DNA of 64,000 nucleotides from contig JBCCHB010000020.1 in assembly GCA_039028975.1 (NCBI GenBank), positions 67,673-131,672 of the forward strand. Direction: 5' to 3'. This document shows positions 54,935 to 63,213 of the stretch, one piece after another (position 1 is the stretch's first letter; each line of letters starts with the position of its first letter). Made by a program: the position numbers and the translations under genes. The notes under the pieces are model-generated. The model was not told the DNA's origin and did no database searches. It worked only from the letters and a program-made list of their open reading frames with translations. The DNA comes from JAHBNG01 sp039028975 (lineage in GTDB: Bacteria; Chloroflexota; Anaerolineae; Caldilineales; Caldilineaceae).

Positions 54935-55888
54935 ATGGCAACGACGGTTGAGGAAGCACAGGCTGCATCCGGTGAAATTCGGGCCGGTGGCACCGATATC
55001 ATGGATCGACGACGGCATCATATTTCCCATGGTGATATTTTGGATGTGAGCCGCATCGATGGTTATGAGACCATCACCGCGACGGATAATGGTGGTCTCA
55101 ACATAGGGGCGATGGTTAAACTCGACACGGTTGCCAATGATCCAAAGGTCATCGAGAGGTATCCAGGATTAGCGATTGCATCGGGTGCGCTGGCAACACC
55201 CCAAATCCGCTATATGGCAACCATGGGCGGCGTAATTCTACAGACTACTCGGTGCTGGTATTTCCGCAACGAAGGCTTCAGCAATTGTTTCAAAAAAGGT
55301 GGTGATCACTGTCCAGCACGCGACGGGGCTCATCGTTTTGGGGCGGTCTTTGATATCAGCCCCTGCGTTTTCCCCCATCCTTCGACGGTCGGCATGGTGC
55401 TGATGAACTATGACGCCCAGGTTGAAATCAACGGCAGCGAAACACGTTCGATCAACGATATTTATGGCGATGGCAAACATCCAGCGATTACACACACGCT
55501 GAAAAGTGGGGAGCTCTTGACGAATGTGATCTTGCCGAAGCCCGTAGCGGACGAACGGGCAGGCTATTTCCGCAGCATTTCGCGGGCACGGGCAGAATGG
55601 GCGCTGGTTGAAGCGAGTGTGCGCATGGTGGTAGATGATAGCAATACGATCACCATGGCCCGAGTTGCCATCGGTGGGGTGGCCCACATTCCGTTGCTCT
55701 TGCCAGCCGTGAATCAAGCGCTAGAGGGTCAACCGGCCACAGAAGCGACATTTGAAGCAGCGGCTAAACGAGCTATTGAAGGCGTGACTCCGCTCCCGCA
55801 GACAGGCTATAAAGTACCTTTGATCTATGGAACAGTCTTTGAGACACTCAATCGGGCCTATAACCGCATCTGGGGTGGCGAAGGCTAA
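54875..55888 (+). CDS. Molybdenum hydroxylase FAD-binding subunit
   Basis: A 337-residue medium subunit. GGTDIMDRRR is the FAD pyrophosphate loop, LNIGAMVKLDTVANDP, ATPQIRYMATMGGVILQTTR and PCVFPHPSTVGMVLMNYDA follow the family, and the C-terminal CO-dehydrogenase-type domain ends it. It passes electrons from the Fe-S clusters through FAD to an acceptor. It starts inside the stop of the fused subunit gene (ATGA overlap). The first 20 residues come from a 15-base tandem repeat; ATG 54935 (MATTVEEAQ) would be a more usual start. Confidence 0.9.
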   Translation: MTTLTMTNLAMTNLAMTNLTMATTVEEAQAASGEIRAGGTDIMDRRRHHISHGDILDVSRIDGYETITATDNGGLNIGAMVKLDTVANDPKVIERYPGLAIASGALATPQIRYMATMGGVILQTTRCWYFRNEGFSNCFKKGGDHCPARDGAHRFGAVFDISPCVFPHPSTVGMVLMNYDAQVEINGSETRSINDIYGDGKHPAITHTLKSGELLTNVILPKPVADERAGYFRSISRARAEWALVEASVRMVVDDSNTITMARVAIGGVAHIPLLLPAVNQALEGQPATEATFEAAAKRAIEGVTPLPQTGYKVPLIYGTVFETLNRAYNRIWGGEG

Positions 55889-55941
55889 TCGTTTTTTGTG
55901 ATCTGTATAACGCTGGTTCCCATCGTTTTCTCATTTAAACA

Positions 55942-56570
55942 GTCTTGGGTTTAGGACGCCGTTTTATGGAGCGCTTCCCCTACGAGCTATCGGGCGGTAA
56001 GCGGCAGCGCGTAGCCATTGCGCGGGCATTGTCAGTTGAGCCAGAGTTGATTATCTGTGACGAAGCAACCAGCGCACTGGATGTCTCAATCCAGAGCCGG
56101 GTGATCAACCTGCCGGAAGAGATACAGGAAACAAAAGGGGGCTCCTATCTCTTCATCGCACATGATTTGGCCGTAGTGCGTCACATTAGCCATGACATCG
56201 GCGTGCTCTATTTGGGCTACCTTGTCGATACGGGACCAGCGGAACGCGTCTACAACGATGCTGCCCATTCCTACACAGCCATGCTTCTCGCCGCCGAGCC
56301 AATCCAATCCCGGACCCCGTACGCCAAAAGAGCCGCTCTGAAGTGCGCCGCATGTATCACATTGATGCCGAACCGCCTAGCCCAGCTAACCTGCCATCGG
56401 ATTGTCCCTTCGCCAATCGCTGTGCACTGGTCATGGACATCTGTCATCAAAAGATGCCGAAGGCGACACCTGTGGAAGGAGGCGGGCTCGTCCGCTGCCA
56501 TCTACACACAATCGGGCCGATGTTGAACGGTAAATCTGTCATTCCGTTACTCACAGAGCAAACTGAATAA
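55942..56570 (+). pseudogene. Oligopeptide-type ABC ATPase fragment
   Basis: Text begins at LGRRFMERFPYELSGGKRQR (the ABC signature region) and continues through Walker B IICDEATSALDVSIQSR, FIAHDLAVVRHISHD and YTAMLLAAEP. The first half, including Walker A, is absent. Near 56330 the frame shifts to that of 56343-56570, which carries CPFANRCALVMDICHQKMP, the normal OppF-type C-terminal Cys region. Both 5' loss and a frameshift make it a pseudogene. It begins about 50 bases after the FAD subunit gene. Confidence 0.88.
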
Positions 56571-56721
56571 AACCACGCCACTGCTGGCGGAAGGCTCTCT
56601 ATGAACATACCCTTTATCATGTGCCATCAGCTACGATGGGACTATCTCTTCAGCTACGGCCATCCACACTTATCCAGGTAATCCCACGAAGCCGCAATGG
56701 TGACTCTAATTCAGTTGTTGT

Positions 56722-57219
56722 CTAAGCCATGCCTTCTACTCGCACCTTCAGTGCTCGATTGAACTCTACGTAGGATTGCATCATACCCCGTGCCATATGC
56801 GCCCCAATCACGTGTTCTAGCCCGCCCGTCAACTGGTCGGTTTGCAGAAAGCGAGTGCGGCCCTCTGGCAGTGGTTCGAGTTTGTAGATGTGGTGATCGG
56901 TCATTCCTGCCATGTACGGCAATGGGGCTGACCAACCAAACATCCGCCCTTCTTCAAAGTAGATGAGCGGATGAGTGAAGTCCTGGGCATGTTCGCCAAT
57001 GCCCAATTTGAATGTGGCCGTGATGTTGCCATCTTTGCAAAAATCGCCCGTTAGATTGAGTAAGCCGGGACTCCATTCGGGTAGCTTACCCCAATCGGTC
57101 AGCACCGCCCACACTTTATCGGGGTGAGCATTGATGATCACTTCGGTGTGAATCAATACTGTGTGGCCTTCTCCCTTTTTTATTGTGCCACGTTCGCCGT
57201 CAAAAAATTGAAATGCCAT
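56722..57219 (-). CDS. SRPBCC/polyketide-cyclase-like protein
   Basis: A 165-residue protein with AAGGAA upstream of ATG. START/SRPBCC fold: INAHPDKVWAVLTDWGKLPEWSP at the beginning, FTHPLIYFEEGRMFGWSAPLP in the middle, FLQTDQLTGGLEHVIG late, then the long C-terminal helix GMMQSYVEFNRALK. These bind or transform hydrophobic ligands in the cytoplasm; ligand unknown. Isolated, with no clear operon partner. Confidence 0.85.
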   Translation of the reverse strand: MAFQFFDGERGTIKKGEGHTVLIHTEVIINAHPDKVWAVLTDWGKLPEWSPGLLNLTGDFCKDGNITATFKLGIGEHAQDFTHPLIYFEEGRMFGWSAPLPYMAGMTDHHIYKLEPLPEGRTRFLQTDQLTGGLEHVIGAHMARGMMQSYVEFNRALKVRVEGMA

Positions 57220-57274
57220 ACTGTTTTTCCTTCTGCGGGTTTAAGGTGATAGAGAGTATTCGGTAATTACTGCT

Positions 57275-57499
57275 TTAGTCCCTGGAGGCAATTATGCTTG
57301 TGTCCAGATTAACATGCCAGCCCCGCCACGCTGAACAGTGCCACCAACTTGCTTGCTCGTTTGGAAGAGCAATGCGCTTTTCAGTTAGTTTTCCTGTTTG
57401 CTCACCAGTAACCGGACAATCAATCAGGATTTGGGACCTTGTTTCTGGGCCTGTTTCGGTTTCATTGGGGTCTGAGATATTTGATGAGCCATTATCCAC
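57275..57499 (-). CDS. Small CPxTG-type protein, possibly degenerate zinc ribbon
   Basis: A 74-codon frame starting at GTG 57499. The core ILIDCPVTGEQTGKL then WWHCSAWRGWHVNLD resembles small bacterial proteins with CPxTG and CxxC..WH zinc sites, except that the second CxxC reads HCSA. The plus-strand frame over the same bases (57294-57566) shows no such pattern. It may be damaged; no firm ribosome site. Confidence 0.38.
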   Translation of the reverse strand: MDNGSSNISDPNETETGPETRSQILIDCPVTGEQTGKLTEKRIALPNEQASWWHCSAWRGWHVNLDTSIIASRD

Positions 57500-57661
57500 C
57501 TCTTATTCAAATGGTCAAACACGCTCTAAGGTCTCCATCGATATTTTAGGTTTTTTCACTGGTTAGCTTCCTCTCGACTCTTTGAGCATCATACGATTAA
57601 TTGTTGCACCTATTTGTTGTGAGGGTTCAGCATATGGTTGATCAACTGATTATCAAAACGC

Positions 57662-58522
57662 CTATTTTGGATCACTGAACATCATGTTGATCAAGGTCTT
57701 ATCGAACAAATCGGTATTCTCTATTAATTTTGAAGCCCAAATAGAACCCATCGCATCTGGATTTGGATGGTATCTTTTCCTCGGGTTGTCTGAATTGAAT
57801 GCTTTAGAGACAACATTACTAATTGTTTCAACAGGGGCACCGTCATAAAAGCCTTTCTTAAAGTTGTACAAGTAATTTTCCATCGCTTTCCGGTAAACTT
57901 CGGCTTCAGGGTGTTCCATTGCTTTGTGCCAGGTGGGTTCACTAGCGTTGTAAAGCTCTGTGGGGATGAAGCCCGGTTCAACGAGGACAACTTTAATACC
58001 TGGGAATAGATGCATCATTTCACGACGTAGAGAATCGGCCAATGCTTCCGTTGCGTGCTTCGTTGCGGGATACCAACCCATCCCTGGCGGGGATACTTTA
58101 CCTGCGCCGGAAGAAGTAAAGATAATATGGCCGCTTCCCTCGGGAGCAGCATTTCTCATGTAAGGCAAAACGGCTTTTACCGTGCTAGCCATACCAAATA
58201 CATTGACTTCAAATTGTCTTCGAGCCTCTTCTAATGACACCAACTCATACATGCCCATACAAGTATAGCCAGCATTGGCAAAAACACCATCAATTCTACC
58301 TTGTTCATCAAAGGCTTGTTTGGCCGCATCAATGCTATCCTGCTCAATCGTCACATCCCACTTAAGACGATGCATTCCTTTTGCTTCCAAGTCCGCCATC
58401 TCTTCAAATGCAATATCACCGCCATAGACAATATGCCCCTCCGACATCAACTGTTCAGCTGAAGCCCGCCCTATTCCTTTTGCTGCACCTGTGATTAAAA
58501 TCACCTTTTGCTTGTCACTCAT
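57662..58522 (-). CDS. Short-chain dehydrogenase/reductase
   Basis: A 286-residue classical SDR. AAGGAGAA precedes ATG 58522. TGAAKGIGRASAEQL is the NAD(P)-binding loop, FANAGYTCMGMYE, the catalytic Ser in FTSSGAGKVS and Tyr/Lys in WYPATKHA, then VEPGFIPTEL. The substrate is unknown. It is divergent from the AraC gene at 58705 with a shared intergenic motif also present at the 48.7 kb SDR/AraC locus, so it is probably AraC-regulated. Confidence 0.92.
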   Translation of the reverse strand: MSDKQKVILITGAAKGIGRASAEQLMSEGHIVYGGDIAFEEMADLEAKGMHRLKWDVTIEQDSIDAAKQAFDEQGRIDGVFANAGYTCMGMYELVSLEEARRQFEVNVFGMASTVKAVLPYMRNAAPEGSGHIIFTSSGAGKVSPPGMGWYPATKHATEALADSLRREMMHLFPGIKVVLVEPGFIPTELYNASEPTWHKAMEHPEAEVYRKAMENYLYNFKKGFYDGAPVETISNVVSKAFNSDNPRKRYHPNPDAMGSIWASKLIENTDLFDKTLINMMFSDPK

Positions 58523-58620
58523 TTAAATTTCTCCTTTGTGGTAATTGAATGGAACATCAAGTTAACGACTATCATAATAACCGCAAAGGGGGCATGAGTG
58601 AATACACATTACTTTCAAAT

Positions 58621-58634
58621 GCTTGCATAATCCT
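58621..58634 (+). promoter_or_regulatory. Shared 14-base motif in SDR/AraC intergenic region (site 2)
   Basis: GCTTGCATAATCCT, one base different from 48742-48755, same strand relative to the AraC gene, and about 100 bases from the SDR start in both loci. Confidence 0.5.
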
Positions 58635-58704
58635 ATCAATCTAATAGTTTTTATTGCAGATGGACATCATCTCTGCTATGATGAAACGAGTAGAGGAGCA
58701 AGCT

Positions 58705-59586
58705 ATGAACTATTCAGAAAACAAAATGCGGAAGTTTGTCGCACTTTTAGAGAAGCATGTCACAAGTGATGGGATTCATGAGACAGCGATTCCATCGCTT
58801 GTGACATTCCGTGCGTCATCGACTAACGCAAAAACTCCCGTAGTGTACGAACCGGCCGTGGTCATCATGGGGCAAGGCAAAAAATACGGCTATTTGGGTG
58901 GCAAAAAATATGACTATAGTGCTGGTAATTACTTGGCGTTGTTCCTGACGATGCCGCTGGAAATCGAGATTGCCCAGGCCAGCGTGGACAAGCCCGCTCT
59001 TATGGCCGGTATCAGGATTGACCTGAACAAAATCGCCACAATGTTGCTGAAGATGGACCAACTCAAACAACTACCTCGGACAATGACCTCACAAAATAGT
59101 TCTGGGATCTTTAGTGATGCACTTGATGATGAGTTGCTTGATCCAGTCATTCGACTTTTACAAACGCTAAATAAATCAGCAGATCGACTCATGTTGAGTG
59201 AATTAATCATTGAGGAAATCTATTATCGAGTGCTCTGCCGAGATCGGACTGGTGCCTTGCAGAGGCTGCTACAGCAGCAGGGGCAGATTCAACAGATTTC
59301 TAAGGCTGTTGAACACCTGCATGAACATATGGACGAAGTCGTTTCTGTTGAAGAATTAGCAGGTGTAGCTGGCATGAGCGCTCCCACATTTCACAGAAGT
59401 TTCAAGGCCGTAATGCATCTTTCACCACTACAGTATGCAAAGTCGATAAAGTTGTTTAGAGCACAAACACTCATTCAAGGCGGCAAAAGTGCCAGTGAGG
59501 CAGGATATCTGGTTGGTTATCACAGCCCATCGCAGTTTAGCCGTGAATATAAGCGTCACTTTGGGTTTGCGCCTTCAGCAACCTGA
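58705..59586 (+). CDS. AraC-family regulator (AraC_N type), paralogue of 48854
   Basis: 294 residues from ATG 58705, where GAGGAG stands 6 bases upstream; the ATG 17 codons earlier has none. Same layout as 48854: N-terminal AraC_N (KYDYSAGNYLALFLTMPLEI, DKPALMAGIRIDLN), two helix-turn-helix motifs (VSVEELAGVAGMSAPTFHRS; ASEAGYLVGYHSPSQFSREY) and YKRHFGFAPSAT at the end. Divergent from an SDR gene and followed by DUF4345 on the other strand. Confidence 0.92.
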   Translation: MNYSENKMRKFVALLEKHVTSDGIHETAIPSLVTFRASSTNAKTPVVYEPAVVIMGQGKKYGYLGGKKYDYSAGNYLALFLTMPLEIEIAQASVDKPALMAGIRIDLNKIATMLLKMDQLKQLPRTMTSQNSSGIFSDALDDELLDPVIRLLQTLNKSADRLMLSELIIEEIYYRVLCRDRTGALQRLLQQQGQIQQISKAVEHLHEHMDEVVSVEELAGVAGMSAPTFHRSFKAVMHLSPLQYAKSIKLFRAQTLIQGGKSASEAGYLVGYHSPSQFSREYKRHFGFAPSAT

Positions 59587-59618
59587 GCGGCCGAATGGGA
59601 CCCATACGAGACTTTTTC

Positions 59619-60011
59619 TTAATTTGAGTTTCGGATATTTAGTCGATAAAACAGATAGATGAGTGCTGCAAAGATGAACTCGACTACGGTTGCAGCAATC
59701 AACGTAGAGTTGTTAGGCTGCCCGTTAGCAAAGTATGACACAACTCTCGCTGCCGCTGATGCAGCTAGCGTAATGGCAACGGCAGGTAGAAACGTCTGCC
59801 GCTCAGTCAAGTTGAGGCTCACCCAAACGGCGAATGCACCGTAGGCTAGCCAGAACGCAGCCAGAAAGCGCAGTTCCGAGTCGATGGCCGGTGATGCTAC
59901 AGCATCCTTCAATCCTGGAACACCGTCGATGCCGTTGAACATGATGCCGCCGCCCGTAAGCAGTACGATGAGGGCGACCATCCAGAGTAAAATTCGCGTT
60001 GCGATTTGCAT
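59619..60011 (-). CDS. DUF4345 small membrane protein
   Basis: A 130-residue protein with four membrane helices: the first (LLWMVALIVLLTGG) is followed by FNGIDGVPGLKDAV, then FLAAFWLAYGAFAVWVSL, FLPAVAITLAASAAARVVSY and ATVVEFIFAALIYLFYRLN. This matches DUF4345; function unknown. The ribosome site is weak. Its 3' end is duplicated as a relic at 49767. Confidence 0.85.
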   Translation of the reverse strand: MQIATRILLWMVALIVLLTGGGIMFNGIDGVPGLKDAVASPAIDSELRFLAAFWLAYGAFAVWVSLNLTERQTFLPAVAITLAASAAARVVSYFANGQPNNSTLIAATVVEFIFAALIYLFYRLNIRNSN

Positions 60012-60144
60012 TTTCTGTCTCGCTTCGTGTGCTAGTGCAGGCCATAGCTCGGACCCACTTGCTGGCCGGCTTTGCAGTTAACTTGATTTTGCCGCCTCCG
60101 TTATGCATCAATCTGGATCGGTCAAGTTGAACCTGTTCCAGGAG

Positions 60145-60402
60145 CTATGCGTCCTTTTGTCCAACCAGTTCATAGCTTATTTCCACCAATTTCTTGGCCG
60201 TGTCCATATTTCGAGCGTTTGGATTCGGTGTTTCCATAGGCCATCCTCCATCTCGACACTCCCTATCGCTGTAGAATATGCTGCTATGGCTGAAGTAACT
60301 ACCGGAATGGTTGGGGGCATCGTCAGAGAGCAGGCAATTGAGCAATGATTGGGCGGATTCCTCGTTGCTGTCTGTCTTAGAAAGATAAATAGCCTTCCCC
60401 AA
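60145..60402 (-). pseudogene. C-terminal SDR relic
   Basis: TDSNEESAQSLLNCLLSDDA, DAPNHSGSYFSHSS and DGGWPMETPNPNARNMDTAK match the C-terminus of the SDR at 62322-63209 at about three residues in four. No nucleotide-binding or catalytic part is present. It abuts the complete SDR gene at 60404. Confidence 0.85.
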
Positions 60403-60403
60403 T

Positions 60404-61336
60404 TTACGCCGGTACAGGCCAATCGTAGTGGACGCCCGTTAATTCTTCGGACATTGCCCACAGACGTTCTGCGTCAGATTGGTTGTGTGAAGCATCATTA
60501 GATTGCACAAGGATTGGATAGCCACGCATCTCCTGAAGACCGCCGGGGCCGTAGTATTGACTGCCGGTGACAGCCGGATCAACGGCTGCGCGCAGCGTAG
60601 GCAATGCACCCATCGCTGGGCTTTGGGCCAGCAACGCAAAGAGCGGTCTCAAGGCTCTGAAATACCAGGCTTCTTCAACATGACGACTCAGATTGGTGGC
60701 AGTACCACCTGGATGGGCGGCAATGGCAATCGTATCAGCATGACTGGCCTCAAACTTGCGCTGTAATTCATAGGTGAAGAGGAGGTTGGCAAGCTTGGAG
60801 CGAGCATACGCGCCGTGTCTGGTATACCCCTCTCCGCCCTCGAACATCAGGTTGTCAAAATCCATGATGCCGCTACGATGTCCCATGCTGCTCACATTCA
60901 CTACTCTGGCATGTGGGGTTTTCATCAGATGGTCTATCAACAGACCTGTGAGGGCAAAGTGGCCCAGATGATTGGTGCCGAATTGGGTTTCAAAGCCGTC
61001 TTCGGTTTTGCCGTAAGGTGGCCACATGACCCCCGCATTGTTGACCAACAGATCCAGTTGACTGTATTTGGCTTTGAAGCTATCGGCAAACTGATGAACC
61101 GATTTCAGGCTGCCCAGATCCAGTTGTATGATCTCGACCTGGGCTGCGGGCGTGCTTTGTTGAATGTCAGTCAGGGCTTCTTGTGCTTTCTCCATACTGC
61201 GGCAGGCCAAAATCGTCTGCGCGCCCTTGCAGGCAACCTCACGCGCTGTCTCTAAACCGATTCCGCTATTGGCACCTGTGACAATCATAACTTTGTCTGT
61301 CAGATCGGGGATGTTGTTTGTTGTCCAGTTTGTCAT
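60404..61336 (-). CDS. Retinol-dehydrogenase-like short-chain dehydrogenase
   Basis: A 310-residue complete SDR, AGGAAA upstream of ATG. TGANSGIGLETAREVACKGA and ILACRSMEKAQEAL, VNNAGVM, NHLGHFALTGLL, the catalytic Ser in VNVSSMGHRSG, YARSKLANLLF, and AAHPGGTATNL. This is the extended group often called retinol dehydrogenase-like; substrates are usually lipophilic alcohols or carbonyls. A relic of a related SDR follows directly. Confidence 0.92.
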   Translation of the reverse strand: MTNWTTNNIPDLTDKVMIVTGANSGIGLETAREVACKGAQTILACRSMEKAQEALTDIQQSTPAAQVEIIQLDLGSLKSVHQFADSFKAKYSQLDLLVNNAGVMWPPYGKTEDGFETQFGTNHLGHFALTGLLIDHLMKTPHARVVNVSSMGHRSGIMDFDNLMFEGGEGYTRHGAYARSKLANLLFTYELQRKFEASHADTIAIAAHPGGTATNLSRHVEEAWYFRALRPLFALLAQSPAMGALPTLRAAVDPAVTGSQYYGPGGLQEMRGYPILVQSNDASHNQSDAERLWAMSEELTGVHYDWPVPA

Positions 61337-61531
61337 GGGTTGTTTCCTATCGAAGGCGTTCGGGTGCCTACTAATTCTGGCAAGGTTCGAATATAGAAAA
61401 TGTGGTTAACATTTCCCAGCACTACAGCGAATTAGGATGGGAGCGAATTTTTGTTGACGAGAACAAAAATGGGGCAATTTCAGCAGGAACCAGGCCAGAC
61501 GACCCGTAATATGTTCCAAAAACTCGACCTG

Positions 61532-61560
61532 TTGCAAATCTATACGGTATCGTATATAAT
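61532..61560 (+). promoter_or_regulatory. Sigma-70-type promoter giving a leaderless toxin mRNA
   Basis: TTGCAA (61532-61537), a 17-base spacer, TATAAT (61555-61560), then 6 bases to the ATG at 61567. The expected transcription start coincides with the A of the start codon. GGTAT/ATACC halves at 61546 and 61559 around the -10 could be an operator. Confidence 0.65.
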
Positions 61561-61566
61561 ACCTGC

Positions 61567-61992
61567 ATGAAGATGCCGCAGGTTGTTATAGACACGAATG
61601 TATTAGTTGCTGCACAACGCTCCAGACAGGGTGCCTCTTCAAAGTTGCTATCGCTGATAGGGCTTGATGAATTCCAGATAAATCTCTCTATCGCTTTGGT
61701 GTTGGAATATGAGGATGTTCTGTCGAGATATAGGTCTGAGATCGGCCTCACGTCAGAGGATATTGCAGATTTGATAGATGCTCTTTGCGCTTTGGGAAAT
61801 CTGCACGACATCCATTTTTTATGGCGGCCATACCTGCGAGATCCGAAAGACGAATTTATACTAGAGTTAGCTGTAGCGGCAAATTGTGAGCATATCATAG
61901 GTTTCAACAAGAAGGATTTTCGCGGAACGGAAAAATTTGGAATAGCGGTTGTAACACCAGCCGAATTTCTGAAGTATATTGGAGCTATATAA
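61567..61992 (+). CDS. PIN-domain toxin (COG1569-like)
   Basis: A 141-residue PIN protein. VVIDTNVLVAAQRS (Asp9), LVLEYEDVLSR (Glu), LRDPKDEFILELAVAA and HIIGFNKKDFRG give the four acidic positions. This is the putative toxin-antitoxin system, PIN family. It precedes the ribbon-helix-helix gene and overlaps it by one base (TAATG). The start is at the predicted transcription start, so no ribosome site is expected. Confidence 0.9.
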   Translation: MKMPQVVIDTNVLVAAQRSRQGASSKLLSLIGLDEFQINLSIALVLEYEDVLSRYRSEIGLTSEDIADLIDALCALGNLHDIHFLWRPYLRDPKDEFILELAVAANCEHIIGFNKKDFRGTEKFGIAVVTPAEFLKYIGAI

Positions 61993-62246
61993 TGAGTGTA
62001 TTAAGTTTACGGTTACCTACATCGGTTCATGAACAGTTGCGTGCAATTGCAGCTGAGGAAGGTGTTTCGATCAACCAGTTCATCACGCTCGCAATCGCCG
62101 AAAAGATGGCAACAATTGATACAAAAAACTACTTGCAGGAACGTGCTCAACGAGGCAGCCGCGAGAAGCTATTGGCTGTGTTAGGCAAGGCCCCCAATGT
62201 CGAGCCTGAAAAAGCAGACAGGATTCCTACAAGTAGTAAATTGTAG
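61992..62246 (+). CDS. HicB/CopG-like ribbon-helix-helix antitoxin
   Basis: An 84-residue protein. The N-terminal strand-helix-helix VLSLRLPTSVHEQLRAIAAE then SINQFITLAIAEKMAT is the ribbon-helix-helix DNA-binding fold with HicB-type sequence. The C-terminal tail (REKLLAVLGKAPNVEP) should bind the toxin. Toxin-first order is unusual for many systems but common for this PIN family. Probable autorepressor. Confidence 0.88.
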   Translation: MSVLSLRLPTSVHEQLRAIAAEEGVSINQFITLAIAEKMATIDTKNYLQERAQRGSREKLLAVLGKAPNVEPEKADRIPTSSKL

Positions 62247-62321
62247 TGTGCATGATGTGGATTGCGTCATCTTCGATTTTGTCGCACGGTGGCCATATGG
62301 CACTTGAACGGCTACAAATTC

Positions 62322-63209
62322 TTATGCTTGCTGCTGTGCCAATCCAACCACCCCATAGCTCTGCTCAACCAGCTTTCTGGCCGTATCCATGTCTTTGGCG
62401 TTGGGATTTGGTGTCTCCATGGGCCAGCCACCATCTTTACATTCGCTGTCTCGATAAAGCACGCTGCTTTGACTGAAGTAACCACCGGAATGGTTTGGCG
62501 CGTCATCAGAGAGAAGGCAATGTAGCGATGATTGGGCCGATTCTTCGTTGCTGTCGGTCATTCCCGCAATGTTCGAGATCGGGCGCATGAGAGTCAATAA
62601 TATGTTCATGGGGAAACGAGCACCCGAGCCAAAGTTCGAACGTGCCCAACCAGGATGGACCGAAAAGGCTGAGACACCTGTGCCTTCCAATCTTTCCGCC
62701 AGCTCTTTGGCATACAGCACCGTAGCAACCTTTGCCTCACCATAAGCGGCGAAAGCGCTGTACTTTCTGCTTTTGTAATTTAGATCATCCAAGTTCAGAG
62801 CGGGGCGATTATTTGGGCTTCCGGCATGAACAACCGAAGAAAGAATCACCATACGTGAATCATCGCTCTGCTTCAAGAGTTCAAGCAATAATTCAGTCAA
62901 CAAAAAGTGACCAAAGTAACTGGCCGCCATGGTCAGCTCTAATCCATCTTTTGTGTAGTTGGGGCCATTCATATCGACCATCCCCGCATTGCACGCCAGC
63001 CCATCAAGCCTGTCGTGCTTCTCTAAAAAGCTAGAGGCAAAATCGCGCACAGATTGCAGATCGGCTAGATCCAGCTTTATGACCTCATAACTGCCCTTCA
63101 GCCCGCTAAAACCCTTTGCCACTTCCTCTCCAGCATCCGGCCTGCGGCAAGCCATGACCACATGACCGCCTTGCTCCAACCAGCTTTTCGGAATCACCCT
63201 TCTTTGCAT
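62322..63209 (-). pseudogene. Short-chain dehydrogenase lacking its nucleotide-binding start
   Basis: From about residue 11 the SDR fold is good: LEQGGHVVMACRRPDAGEE, CNAGMVDMNGPN, VILSSVVHAGS, the catalytic YGEAK, VHPGWARSNFGSGA and the C-terminus also seen as a relic at 60145. The initial strand and TGxxxGIG loop that must precede HVVMACR are absent. The sequence upstream is 4 bases from the next gene's stop. So the gene was cut at its 5' end by a rearrangement, and the apparent ATG at 63209 is fortuitous. Confidence 0.7.
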
Positions 63210-63213
63210 CCGT

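Noticed and set aside
57294..57566. 90-codon plus-strand frame
   Set aside because: The opposite strand has a better pattern (CPxTG, W-x-C, WH); the plus frame has none.
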